Of a DNA stretch of 64,000 nt, positions 26,996 through 34,919 are shown piece after piece. The number at the start of each line of letters is the position of its first letter. The stretch's first letter is position 1. The notes under the pieces were generated by a model that saw nothing but the letters and a program-made list of their open reading frames with translations, was not told where the DNA came from and searched no databases. The DNA is from Dyadobacter sp. CY345 (GTDB lineage Bacteria; Bacteroidota; Bacteroidia; Cytophagales; Spirosomataceae): NCBI RefSeq assembly GCF_021502725.1, contig NZ_JAKFFS010000001.1, forward strand, positions 186,001-250,000. The letters run 5' to 3'. A program made the translations under genes and the position numbers.

Positions 26996-27952
26996 ATGAA
27001 AAAATACACCTTCACCGAAAAAAAAGATACCCGTTCGGGCTTTGGCGCCGGAATGCATGAACTTGGTCAGAAGAACCCAAACGTGGTAGCGCTTTGTGCT
27101 GACCTTGTTGGCTCTTTGAAACTTGAACCTTTCATCAAAGAAAATCCTGAAAGATTTGTTCAGTGTGGTATTTCTGAGGCAAACATGATCAGTGTTTCTG
27201 CTGGTTTGACTATCGGTGGTAAAATTCCTTTTGCAACAACTTTTGCCAACTTCGCTACGGGCCGTGTTTATGACCAGATCCGTCAAAGCGTTGCTTATTC
27301 GGGTAAAAATGTAAAAATCTGTGCTTCACACGCAGGTCTTACTTTGGGAGAAGATGGTGCAACCCACCAGATCCTTGAAGATATCGGGATGATGAAAATG
27401 CTTCCGGGTATGACCGTGATCAATCCTTGCGATTACAATCAGACAAAAGCGGCTACAATCGCAATCGCGGATTACGAAGGGCCGGTTTATTTGCGTTTCG
27501 GTCGTCCGGTTATTCCAATTTTCACTGCGGCAGATCAGGTTTTTGAAATTGGTAAAGCTTGGATGGTAAGTGAAGGAACGGATGTAAGTATCTTCGCAAC
27601 AGGCCATATGGTTTGGGAAGCGATCCAGGCTGGTGAGCAATTGGAAGCAGAAGGTATCAGTGCTGAAATTATCAATATCCATACAATCAAACCGCTGGAT
27701 GAAGAAGCGATTCTGAAATCGATTGCAAAAACGCGTTGCGCTGTTTCAGCTGAGGAGCATAACCGTATTGGTGGATTGGGCGATAGCATTGCACAGGTGA
27801 TCGTTAAAAATGACCTGGTTCCTCAGGAATATGTTGCAGTTGATGATAGTTTCGGAGAAAGCGGAACGCCAGCACAATTGATGGAAAAATATGGTTTGAC
27901 TGCTGCTGATATTGTTGCAGCGGCAAAACGTGCGATTGCTAAGAAAAAATAA
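26996..27952 (+). CDS. tktB: Transketolase, C-terminal subunit
   Basis: 318 residues with the pyrimidine-binding and C-terminal transketolase domains: GISEANMISVSAGL (catalytic Glu region), PFATTFANFATGRVYDQIR, and the late HTIKPLDEEAI and SAEEHNRIGGLGD segments. It pairs with the N-terminal subunit at 25472. The start is an ATG after an AT-rich 60-base gap that could hold an internal promoter, which would keep the stoichiometry with the first half. The symbol is provisional. Confidence 0.93.
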   Translation: MKKYTFTEKKDTRSGFGAGMHELGQKNPNVVALCADLVGSLKLEPFIKENPERFVQCGISEANMISVSAGLTIGGKIPFATTFANFATGRVYDQIRQSVAYSGKNVKICASHAGLTLGEDGATHQILEDIGMMKMLPGMTVINPCDYNQTKAATIAIADYEGPVYLRFGRPVIPIFTAADQVFEIGKAWMVSEGTDVSIFATGHMVWEAIQAGEQLEAEGISAEIINIHTIKPLDEEAILKSIAKTRCAVSAEEHNRIGGLGDSIAQVIVKNDLVPQEYVAVDDSFGESGTPAQLMEKYGLTAADIVAAAKRAIAKKK

Positions 27953-28000
27953 TATATCCTTCTGGCAAATTAAAATAGCCATTGGAACCGGAATACCTTT

Positions 28001-28055
28001 GAGTCTTGTATATAAGTGAGATAACATTCTGCTTATATACAAGACTCGAATTTTA
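28001..28055 (+). terminator. Long hairpin terminator of the transketolase unit
   Basis: GAGTCTTGTATATAAG (28001-28016) pairs perfectly over 16 bp with CTTATATACAAGACTC (28032-28047), with a 15-base loop and a moderate T tail. It is unusually long for an intrinsic terminator. Confidence 0.65.
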
Positions 28056-28187
28056 TTTGCCCTGGACAAAAAAATAGACTATTATTGATTTTTCTAAAGA
28101 AACAAGAACCATCATTGTATTTAGAAAAGGTAAAGATCGTTTTAGATTCAGCCTTTTATCAAACAATCAGACTAGGACTGAGTATAA

Positions 28188-28730
28188 ATGTCTGACGAAG
28201 AATTATTAGCATTATTCCAAAATCCCGAAACGCGGAGAAACGCTTTCAACCAACTGGTGCGCAAGTATCAGCAAAAGGTCTATTGGCTGGTTCGTAAAAT
28301 GGTGGTAGACCATGACGATGCTAATGATATCACACAGGATGTGTTTATCAAAGCATGGACAGCGCTTGAAAATTTTAGAGGTGATTCCAAGTTTTACACC
28401 TGGCTTTACCGCATCGCAAGTAATGAATCGATTAACTTTTTAAATAAAAAACGGAAACGGTTTTTTGTGCCAATTTATGATGTTGAAAATGAATTAAGCG
28501 AAAAACTTGAAGCCGATCCATTGATCAGTGGAGACGTAATTCAGCTTAAATTACAAAAAGCTCTACTGAAATTGCCTGAGAAACAGCGACTTGTATTTAA
28601 TTTAAAGTACTACGAAGAGTTGCCATATGAAGAGATATCCGAGATCACGGGCACATCGGTAGGAGCGTTGAAAGCTTCGTATCATTGGGCCGTGAAAAAA
28701 ATAGAAGACTTTTTAAACGAAACAGATTAA
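28188..28730 (+). CDS. ECF-type RNA polymerase sigma factor (RpoE-like)
   Basis: 180 residues. Region 2 (YQQKVYWLVRKMVVDHDDANDITQDVFIK, quoted in parts) contains DANDITQDVFIKAW and FYTWLYRIASNESINFL. Region 4 is the helix-turn-helix LPYEEISEITGTSVGALKASYHWAVKKI. The length is typical for an ECF sigma factor. It is followed by a single-pass membrane protein and a Spy-like exported protein, a gene order common in Bacteroidota where the downstream products probably control sigma activity in response to envelope stress. Confidence 0.93.
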   Translation: MSDEELLALFQNPETRRNAFNQLVRKYQQKVYWLVRKMVVDHDDANDITQDVFIKAWTALENFRGDSKFYTWLYRIASNESINFLNKKRKRFFVPIYDVENELSEKLEADPLISGDVIQLKLQKALLKLPEKQRLVFNLKYYEELPYEEISEITGTSVGALKASYHWAVKKIEDFLNETD

Positions 28731-28783
28731 ACCATTTGTAAGTCATTAAGTCAAAGATTAGTAAGACAAAGAAACACGCAGTC

Positions 28784-29224
28784 ATGGACAAAAAGCACAT
28801 ACGGTTAGATGATCTAAAAAAGGAAACGCCTTTTGTAGTACCAGATGGCTATTTTGAAAATTTACCCCAAATCATTCAGTCAAGAATTCCTAATGAAGTT
28901 GTCCGTGAGTCATTTATTCAATGGAGCTGGCGAAGGTCGGCTGGTTTAGTGGCTGCGATGAGTTTTTTACTGGTGATGGTGTGGATTACTTTTCCTGAAC
29001 GCCAAGGTTCTTTGGGGCAGGAGCCACTTAGTTCAATCAGTGATGCCTCGATAGTAACATATCTGGAAGATCAGGATATCAGCTATTATGATTTAAGTGA
29101 ACATCAGGTTGTGCAGAAGGCTTTCGATACAGATTCGACCGTCATGTATTATCTGGATGGACTGGATGAGGATCTTATCCGTGAGCAAATCCTGGAATCA
29201 GGTTCAGCCTCCGAACAAATTTGA
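28784..29224 (+). CDS. Single-pass membrane protein, probable anti-sigma partner
   Basis: 146 residues. The N-terminus contains a PFVVPDGYFENLPQII motif that recurs in small proteins encoded after ECF sigma genes in Bacteroidota. A membrane helix follows at about residues 50-67, and the rest is an acidic C-terminus (YLEDQDISYYDLSE). By position it is an anti-sigma or sensor protein, but no canonical zinc anti-sigma motif is present. Its stop codon overlaps a possible TTG start of the next gene. Confidence 0.75.
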   Translation: MDKKHIRLDDLKKETPFVVPDGYFENLPQIIQSRIPNEVVRESFIQWSWRRSAGLVAAMSFLLVMVWITFPERQGSLGQEPLSSISDASIVTYLEDQDISYYDLSEHQVVQKAFDTDSTVMYYLDGLDEDLIREQILESGSASEQI

Positions 29225-29244
29225 CATTTAATGACCTAACAGAA

Positions 29245-29724
29245 ATGAATCCATTACAAAAAAAGACCAACGTTAAGATATTTAGTTTGATGTTGCTGTG
29301 TACGCTTTTCTCATCAGCTTCGGCTTGGGCCCAACGTCCGTCAGGTGAGGAAATGCAGAAAATACAGGATGCTAAAATTGCGATTATAACCAACAGGCTT
29401 AACTTATCTCCCGAGCAGGCAACAGGCTTTTGGCCGGTCTATAATGAGTATTCTCAGAAAAGAAAGGATATTCACCGTGCGCAACGCAAAATTATCAATG
29501 ATAAGAAAGCAGAGGGCAAAACGGATGATCAGGTATTGAATAATTTGAAAGAAGTGCAAGATCTGAAACAAAAAGAGCTGGATCTTGAAAAGGAATATCA
29601 AAATAAATTCCTGAAAGTTATTTCCGCGAGCCAGGTAATAGAGTTGTATAAAGCAGAACGGACTTTTAACGATATGCTTATCCAGCGACTGAAACAAAGG
29701 AAAGAGCAAAAGCCAAACGAATAA
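29245..29724 (+). CDS. Spy/CpxP-like periplasmic protein (sensor of ECF sigma system)
   Basis: 159 residues from the ATG at 29245; a TTG at 29221 that overlaps the previous stop is an alternative start. A signal peptide (about 1-30, ...AWAQ) is followed by a long charged helical region with LNLSPEQATGFWPVYNEY, the LTxxQ-like pattern of Spy/CpxP chaperone-like proteins, then a Lys/Glu-rich helix. Bacteroidota annotation often names this third gene a sensor of the ECF sigma factor. It is the last gene of the operon and is followed by a bidirectional terminator. Confidence 0.8.
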   Translation: MNPLQKKTNVKIFSLMLLCTLFSSASAWAQRPSGEEMQKIQDAKIAIITNRLNLSPEQATGFWPVYNEYSQKRKDIHRAQRKIINDKKAEGKTDDQVLNNLKEVQDLKQKELDLEKEYQNKFLKVISASQVIELYKAERTFNDMLIQRLKQRKEQKPNE

Positions 29725-29736
29725 AACTTGTTAAAA

Positions 29737-29781
29737 AATGATCCCCGCAATCGATGATTCTTTTGCGGGGTTCATTTTTTT
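29737..29781. terminator. Bidirectional terminator
   Basis: CCCCGCAA (29743-29750) pairs with TTGCGGGG (29763-29770), extended by AATGA/TCATT, with T-runs in both directions. It separates the convergent Spy-like and SulP genes. Confidence 0.88.
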
Positions 29782-29795
29782 AAGAGGTCCCGGAC

Positions 29796-31373
29796 TTAGT
29801 GTCCGCCAACTGATGATACGGACTCGATACCTCTGGTTTCCACTGTTATGTTTTTCGCAGGAGCTGCGTGTTTCCTGAATTCCTGAATAATTTCCAGAAC
29901 GTCGTAGTCTATATTCATCGACTTGGATCCATCAATAATCACCTTTGAGTTTTCCGGAAGATTGTCCAGCGTATGCCCTATACTTCCTTTATTCAGAAAT
30001 GTTACCTCCTCCGACAAAACAAGCGTGATGACGTCGCCATCTTTGTATTCTTCTTTCTTATAGTGATAAGAATGTTTGTAATTCTTTCTCAGAATGAAGT
30101 ATATCGCAATGACCATACCAACAGCTATTCCTTTCAACAGGTCAGTACTTAAAATGGCGATAATCGTCACGATAAACGGAATAAACTGCTCTTTTCCTAA
30201 ATTATACATTCCCCTGTAGAGCTGCAATTTTGACAATTTATAGCCCACAACCAATAGAATCGCTGCCAAAGACGCAAGCGGTATATAATTCAGATAAGTT
30301 GGTATAAAAATGGCAGAAAGAAGCAAGATGGAACCATGTGTTACGGTTCCCATTTTTGTCCTGGCCCCTGATTCAATATTTGCAGAACTACGAACAATTA
30401 CCTGAGTTACCGGCAAGCCGCCCAAAAGACCCGAAATCATATTACCGATTCCCTGCGCTTTCAATTCACGGTTTGTAGGTGTATTCCTTTTATACGGATC
30501 AAGCTTATCAGTTGCCTCCACCGAAAGCAGAGTTTCAAGACTAGCTACGATAGCCAGAGTAAATGCCACTGTATAGACATTAACGTTTGTGAATGCACTA
30601 AAATCCGGATGTTTGAAAAAGCTAATGAATTCGGAAGCGCTTGATGCCACCGGAAGCTGCACCAGATGTTCTCCACTCAATGCAATCGAAGGGAAAAAAT
30701 TGATGAACACCAAATTTAAAGCAATTCCAATCAGAACAACGAAAAGAGCACCAGGTAAAAACTTGAAAAGCTCAATTCTTTTTACGAAAGGTTTGTCAAA
30801 CAGAAGGAGTAGTCCAAGTGAAATGGCCGAAATAATGATGGCGCCTGTACTGCTATAACGGATAGCATTATACACTTCCGTAAAAGTATTTTGTCCATCT
30901 TTCTGACTGAAAGCTTCGTCGCCCATAAAGTCCGCATCATAACCGAACGCATGTGGTATTTCCTTTAAAATAAGCGTGATACCAATGGCAGCAAGCATTC
31001 CTTTAATGACAGAGGAAGGGAAATAATAACCAATAATCCCCGCGTTTAAAAATCCTGCAATAAGTTGTATGGCGCCGGCTATGACAACGGCAAGTAAAAA
31101 GGCTTCAAAACTTCCAAGTGTTTCAATCGCAGTCAAAACGATAACCACGAGTCCGGCAGCAGGGCCAGAAACTCCAAGCGCGGAACCACTTAGAAGTCCG
31201 ATTACAATGCCGCCAATGACCCCGGAAATTATCCCGGAAAATAAAAGATCAGGTCGTCCGGTTGATGCAAGCGCAACACCCAGACAAAGCGGCAAAGCTA
31301 CCAGATATACGACCAATCCTGCCGGGAAATCGTATTTAAGGTTTGAAAACAGACTATTCTTATTAGCTGACAT
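29796..31373 (-). CDS. SulP family inorganic anion transporter
   Basis: 525 residues with 10-12 membrane helices and a C-terminal STAS domain (about 435-515, with SKVIIDGSKSMNIDYDVLEII in two parts: SKVIIDGSKSM, DYDVLEIIQEF). The N-terminal KYDFPAGLVVYLVALPLCLGVA and the GxSGPAAGL motif are SulP hallmarks. With the beta-carbonic anhydrase gene 46 bases upstream on the same strand, bicarbonate rather than sulfate is the likely substrate, as in BicA-type uptake. That assignment is inference from context. Confidence 0.93.
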   Translation of the reverse strand: MSANKNSLFSNLKYDFPAGLVVYLVALPLCLGVALASTGRPDLLFSGIISGVIGGIVIGLLSGSALGVSGPAAGLVVIVLTAIETLGSFEAFLLAVVIAGAIQLIAGFLNAGIIGYYFPSSVIKGMLAAIGITLILKEIPHAFGYDADFMGDEAFSQKDGQNTFTEVYNAIRYSSTGAIIISAISLGLLLLFDKPFVKRIELFKFLPGALFVVLIGIALNLVFINFFPSIALSGEHLVQLPVASSASEFISFFKHPDFSAFTNVNVYTVAFTLAIVASLETLLSVEATDKLDPYKRNTPTNRELKAQGIGNMISGLLGGLPVTQVIVRSSANIESGARTKMGTVTHGSILLLSAIFIPTYLNYIPLASLAAILLVVGYKLSKLQLYRGMYNLGKEQFIPFIVTIIAILSTDLLKGIAVGMVIAIYFILRKNYKHSYHYKKEEYKDGDVITLVLSEEVTFLNKGSIGHTLDNLPENSKVIIDGSKSMNIDYDVLEIIQEFRKHAAPAKNITVETRGIESVSSVGGH

Positions 31374-31418
31374 AGGGATTGTTCGAAGAATAAAAAACGG
31401 TTATTTAAGAGCTTTAAA

Positions 31419-32060
31419 TTATATAACAGCAGTTTCCATCCGATACACATCTTCGATGTCTTCGTTATTCTCGATTGTCAGGCCAAGATCTGTCAGAACG
31501 CCATCCTTAACACTATATACAATTCCATGCACCTGAAGTGATTTTCCATTGGCCCAGGCATTTTGGACGATCGACGTTTTTGTTAAGCCATAAACCTGCT
31601 CCTGAACATTCAATTCAACCAGGCGGTCGCCTCTTTTACTTGTATCTTCAATAGCGTTCAATTCATCTTTATGCAGACGATATACGTCTTTGATATGACG
31701 CAGCCAATTGTCTATCAAACCAACCTGTTTGTGTCCCATTGCCGCATTAACTCCTCCACAGCCATAATGGCCACAAACAATAATGTGTTTCACATTTAAA
31801 ACATTTACAGCGTAATCCAGAACACTCAACATGCTTATGTCCGTGTGGATGACCATATTGGCAATGTTTCTATGTACGAATATATCTCCCGGGAATGTTC
31901 CAGTAATTTCATTTGCCGGAACACGGCTGTCGGAACAACCGATCCATAAAAACTGTGGTGACTGGCCCGCTGCAAGGTTGTCAAAGAATTCAGGGCTGCG
32001 TTTTTTTGTTTGCTCCACCCATTTTTTGTTGTTGTCGAAAAGCTGATTATATGAATTCAT
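31419..32060 (-). CDS. can: Beta-class carbonic anhydrase
   Basis: 213 residues. Zinc ligands Cys42, His98 and Cys101 and the catalytic Asp44-Arg46 dyad are all present (GCSDSR, CGHYGCGG). It interconverts CO2 and bicarbonate in the cytoplasm. It is transcribed ahead of the SulP transporter with a 45-base gap, so the pair probably supplies bicarbonate for carboxylation reactions. Upstream at 32148-32169 is a 9-bp palindrome (ACTGACATT/AATGTCAGT) that could be an operator or the end of the upstream small gene. Confidence 0.96.
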   Translation of the reverse strand: MNSYNQLFDNNKKWVEQTKKRSPEFFDNLAAGQSPQFLWIGCSDSRVPANEITGTFPGDIFVHRNIANMVIHTDISMLSVLDYAVNVLNVKHIIVCGHYGCGGVNAAMGHKQVGLIDNWLRHIKDVYRLHKDELNAIEDTSKRGDRLVELNVQEQVYGLTKTSIVQNAWANGKSLQVHGIVYSVKDGVLTDLGLTIENNEDIEDVYRMETAVI

Positions 32061-32147
32061 GATTGTCTAATTAATTATCGTTGAAAAAAACAGCATATAG
32101 CTGAAAAAGTAGACCGATGCCGATCCAGAGGAGCAGGCATAAACCTT

Positions 32148-32169
32148 ACTGACATTAAATAATGTCAGT
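32148..32169. promoter_or_regulatory. Inverted repeat between a small gene and the carbonic anhydrase
   Basis: ACTGACATT-AAAT-AATGTCAGT is a perfect 9-bp inverted repeat. There is no T-run, so an operator for the carbonic anhydrase gene is as likely as a terminator for the upstream minus-strand gene. Confidence 0.45.
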
Positions 32170-32189
32170 GCACTAATTCGATAAGAAAC

Positions 32190-32615
32190 TTAGACTAATT
32201 CGGGTGGGGGAGATAGGAGATTTCTGTAAATCTCATTTTCGAAACCGACGGTGTACGAAAAAGCAGTATTTAGGACAACTGCGGCCGTAGCATGATGTAA
32301 AGAAAAATGATCATCAGAAAATAACTGATCGTCAATCATTTTTTCAGCTTCCTCAGTATTTTCGTTATCACAAGTGCCAGAATCGCAAACAACTTGTGCC
32401 TTTTCTTTTGCCAACAGAAGGCTTGCAACATCTGTGGCTTTACAGATGAGGAAGGTCGTGAGCAATATTAGACAAAGTGTTTTAAACAAAGCTTTGGAAA
32501 TAATTATGATTTGTGACAGAAACAGAGTTTTACCGCTAAAACGTTCAGAGGGCTTTATTGGTATACTAAATGAATAGAATTGATATTTTTTACAATAATG
32601 GTTTAAATTTTGCAA
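32190..32615 (-). CDS. Hypothetical protein with one hydrophobic helix and a SPPPEL C-terminus
   Basis: Up to 141 residues. A hydrophobic segment lies at about 40-60 (FKTLCLILLTTFLI), then an acidic mature part with two Cys (VVCDSGTCD), several His (SDDHFSLHHA) and the end LLSPPPELV. Small exported proteins with a similar Pro-rich end occur near metal-related genes in Bacteroidota, but I cannot assign this one. The true start may be further in, since a terminator (32618-32642) abuts the first ATG and the first 25 residues look unlike a signal peptide. Confidence 0.55.
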   Translation of the reverse strand: MQNLNHYCKKYQFYSFSIPIKPSERFSGKTLFLSQIIIISKALFKTLCLILLTTFLICKATDVASLLLAKEKAQVVCDSGTCDNENTEEAEKMIDDQLFSDDHFSLHHATAAVVLNTAFSYTVGFENEIYRNLLSPPPELV

Positions 32616-32617
32616 AT

Positions 32618-32642
32618 AAAAAAGGGAGTTAAAATAACTCCC
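32618..32642 (-). terminator. Terminator after the 34-residue membrane ORF
   Basis: On the minus strand GGGAGTT-ATTTT-AACTCCC (stem arms 32642-32636 and 32630-32624) is followed by six T. It begins six bases after the stop codon of the small ORF at 32649. Confidence 0.75.
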
Positions 32643-32648
32643 CTTATA

Positions 32649-32753
32649 TCAAGGCTTATAGCTTTTTTCGTGATTCTCTAACCAGCGGCCAACCAAAAAG
32701 GCTGAACCCAACAGAACCACATAAAAAACTATCATTACAATCGTCATGAACAT
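32649..32753 (-). CDS. Putative 34-residue single-pass membrane protein
   Basis: Starts MFMTIVMIVFYVVLLGSAF and continues with a basic/acidic tail (GRWLENHEKSYKP). One hydrophobic helix (residues 3-20) with a charged C-terminus is typical of bacterial small membrane proteins. A textbook terminator lies six bases after its stop codon on the same strand. It is 80 bases downstream of hisB but separate from it. There are no homologues I can name and no ribosome site is visible, as is usual in Bacteroidota. An internal ATG at 32747 is an alternative start. Confidence 0.5.
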   Translation of the reverse strand: MFMTIVMIVFYVVLLGSAFLVGRWLENHEKSYKP

Positions 32754-32833
32754 AATAATATCTGATTAAGCGTAATTGAATATGAACAAAATTAAAGAAA
32801 AAAAGCAGATGCCTGACCTCGATACATAAAAAA

Positions 32834-33958
32834 TTATAAAACGCCTTTGGTTGAAGGCATAAAATCCAACGCTTTCAGGTCACGGCGAACGGCCATTTTA
32901 ATTGCTTTGGCGAAACCTTTAAATATGGATTCGATTTTATGATGCTCGTTTTGGCCTTCAACTTTGATATTCAGGTTTGATAACGAAGTATCAGAAAATG
33001 ATTTAAAAAAGTGGAAAAACATTTCCGTCGGCATTTCACCAATTTTTTCTCTTTTGAATTCTGCATCCCAAACTATCCACGGGCGACCAGAGAAATCAAT
33101 TGCAACCTGTGCCAAAGCTTCATCCATCGGCAATAAAAATCCGTATCGACTGATACCACGCTTGTCTCCGATAGCAATTCTATAAGCTTCACCCAAAGCC
33201 AGTGCTGTATCTTCGATCGTATGATGTTCATCAATATGAAGATCGCCTTCCACATGAATGGTCAGGTCCGCGCCCGAATGTCTTGCCAATTGGTCAAGCA
33301 TGTGGTCAAAAAATCCTAGTCCTGTATGGATTTCAGATCTTCCGCTTCCGTCAAGGTTCAGTTCAATGCTTATCTGCGTTTCTTTGGTATTTCTTTGCAC
33401 AGAAGCCGTTCTTGCCGGCAATTTCAGGTGTTCATATATAGCGTCCCAATCCGTCGAAACGAACGAAACTGCCGATTTCATTTCTTGTGAAACGCCGTCC
33501 TGCGCTAGCTCCGAACCAATAAATATCGCTTTCGAACCCAAATTTACCGCCAGTTGAACATCCGTAAGCCGATCTCCGATCACGTAACTATTCGCCAGAT
33601 CATATTCTTCTGAGAAATAAGAAGACAGCATACCAACTCCCGGCTTTCTGGTAGGTAGGTTGTCTTCCGGGAAACTTCTGTCAACATGTACCGCTGTAAA
33701 CTCGATATTTTCTCCTTTTAACGTTTGAAGCATTTTATTTTGCGCCGGCCAAAAGGTATCTTCAGGAAAAGAACTTGTTCCAAGTCCATCCTGGTTCGTA
33801 ACCATAACCAGTTCATAATCTGTCTCTTCCGCTATTTTTCGAAGATTGGAAATGGCTTTGGGTAAAAATTCCAGTTTTTCAAGAGAATCAACCTGGAAAT
33901 CTGTTGGTGGCTCGACGATAATCGTTCCGTCGCGATCAATAAATAATACTTTTTTCAT
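32834..33958 (-). CDS. hisB: Bifunctional histidinol-phosphatase / imidazoleglycerol-phosphate dehydratase
   Basis: 374 residues: an N-terminal HAD phosphatase (DRDGTII at 8-14, MVTNQDGLG, late GDRLTD) fused to an IGP dehydratase (about 185-374) with the manganese-binding HHTIED segment and the [18 protein letters not shown] pattern. It catalyses two steps of histidine biosynthesis in the cytoplasm. The fused form is typical of enterobacteria and many Bacteroidota. The rest of the his operon is not in the window. Confidence 0.96.
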   Translation of the reverse strand: MKKVLFIDRDGTIIVEPPTDFQVDSLEKLEFLPKAISNLRKIAEETDYELVMVTNQDGLGTSSFPEDTFWPAQNKMLQTLKGENIEFTAVHVDRSFPEDNLPTRKPGVGMLSSYFSEEYDLANSYVIGDRLTDVQLAVNLGSKAIFIGSELAQDGVSQEMKSAVSFVSTDWDAIYEHLKLPARTASVQRNTKETQISIELNLDGSGRSEIHTGLGFFDHMLDQLARHSGADLTIHVEGDLHIDEHHTIEDTALALGEAYRIAIGDKRGISRYGFLLPMDEALAQVAIDFSGRPWIVWDAEFKREKIGEMPTEMFFHFFKSFSDTSLSNLNIKVEGQNEHHKIESIFKGFAKAIKMAVRRDLKALDFMPSTKGVL

Positions 33959-34194
33959 TAAAATAGGATACTATGGCTCAAACGATTTGATACAAATTGG
34001 GGTAAAGGAAAAAGGCCGCTGCCTGTTATCCGCCACGAAGTTCGTAAACTAGTGGTTAAATTAAAAGAAACACTAATGTGTTCCCAGAGCAATTTCCGCT
34101 TTAATCGAAGCTATCATCAAAAAAATGCTATATTATTTACAACTATTTTTACATTTAGGTGTCATGTACATGAATCATAAAACCACATCATGTT

Positions 34195-34566
34195 ATGCAT
34201 TTTATCGTCCAGGCTCTATTTTTCTTTATTTTGCTCTTTGTTTTTTCATCTTCTTGTAAGAAGGAAAAAATTGAACCGGACTGTGGGTGTGATGGGTCAG
34301 TATACCTAACAATTGAAAACCTACAAGCCAGACATTCAGGCAATGGATATTTCGTTATTAATAAAACAGATACAAATGGAAATTTAACTTATGGATTGGC
34401 TTGTGATGTAGATAGTGCCTGGGAGGTCAGCACAGATGAGAAAAAGTGGAATTACATCATTTCGGGAAATATGAAAAACAGATGCCCGAGTAATCTTGAT
34501 GGCCAGTATGTATTAATGTCTCCGGGAGGTTGGATTCAGATCACATCTATCATTAAGAATAATTGA
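34195..34566 (+). CDS. Small cysteine-containing lipoprotein
   Basis: 123 residues with a lipoprotein signal ending at Cys21 (FSSSC). The mature part has further Cys residues (CGCDG, ACDVD, NRCPS) that could form disulfides, and a beta-rich composition. I do not recognise the family. It is flanked by sparse DNA (237 bases upstream, a non-coding stretch downstream) and opens the compositionally odd segment that contains the TlpA gene. Confidence 0.7.
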   Translation: MHFIVQALFFFILLFVFSSSCKKEKIEPDCGCDGSVYLTIENLQARHSGNGYFVINKTDTNGNLTYGLACDVDSAWEVSTDEKKWNYIISGNMKNRCPSNLDGQYVLMSPGGWIQITSIIKNN

Positions 34567-34919
34567 GTTTAGATATTTGAAAAAGATCCTGTGTTTCAAA
34601 TCTAATTTACGTTAGTTGATGAAACATAGAATAAAGGGGAAAGGCTGTTTTGCGGAAGTTCTTGTTTTGGATAAGGAGAGCGCAATTCTCCCGGTTGCGT
34701 TCCAGATAGCAACCGTATCAAGAATAGAAGGGGGATGTGGGGAAATTGATAAATATGTCGCAATTGAACTCCGGGTTGATATGTGCTGACGTTCCGTATG
34801 GGGAGACATGTAAAGTTAAAATATTTCAATTTTTAAAAGAAAAAGTCTTTGTCTCCACAGAATACATTTTATAAGCGTAAACTCATATAAGCGACTTTTA
34901 TTTATAAAACTGGAATCAA
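34567..34919. other. Low-gene-density intergenic stretch
   Basis: 353 bases. It includes a weak hairpin (AGATATTTGAAA 34571-34582 with TTTCAAATCT 34594-34603) that may end the lipoprotein message, and a possible 56-residue plus-strand ORF at 34619-34789. No mobile-element signature was recognised. Confidence 0.5.
34619..34789 (+). CDS. Possible 56-residue ORF or gene fragment
   Basis: ATG to TGA, 56 residues (begins MKHRIKGKGCFAEVLVLDKE, ends VAIELRVDMC). The composition is protein-like and the alternation of hydrophobic and charged residues suggests a beta strand/helix mix, so this may be a real small gene or the relic of a larger one. There is no promoter, no ribosome site and no family match by eye. 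The opposite strand has overlapping open frames with poorer composition. Confidence 0.25.
   Translation: MKHRIKGKGCFAEVLVLDKESAILPVAFQIATVSRIEGGCGEIDKYVAIELRVDMC

Noticed and set aside
29221..29244. TTG start for the Spy-like protein overlapping the upstream stop
   Set aside because: The ATG at 29245 fits the signal peptide better; kept only as an alternative.
34602..34829. Minus-strand open frames opposite the 56-residue ORF
   Set aside because: Overlapping frames with poor composition and no signal, start context or family features; at most one strand is coding.
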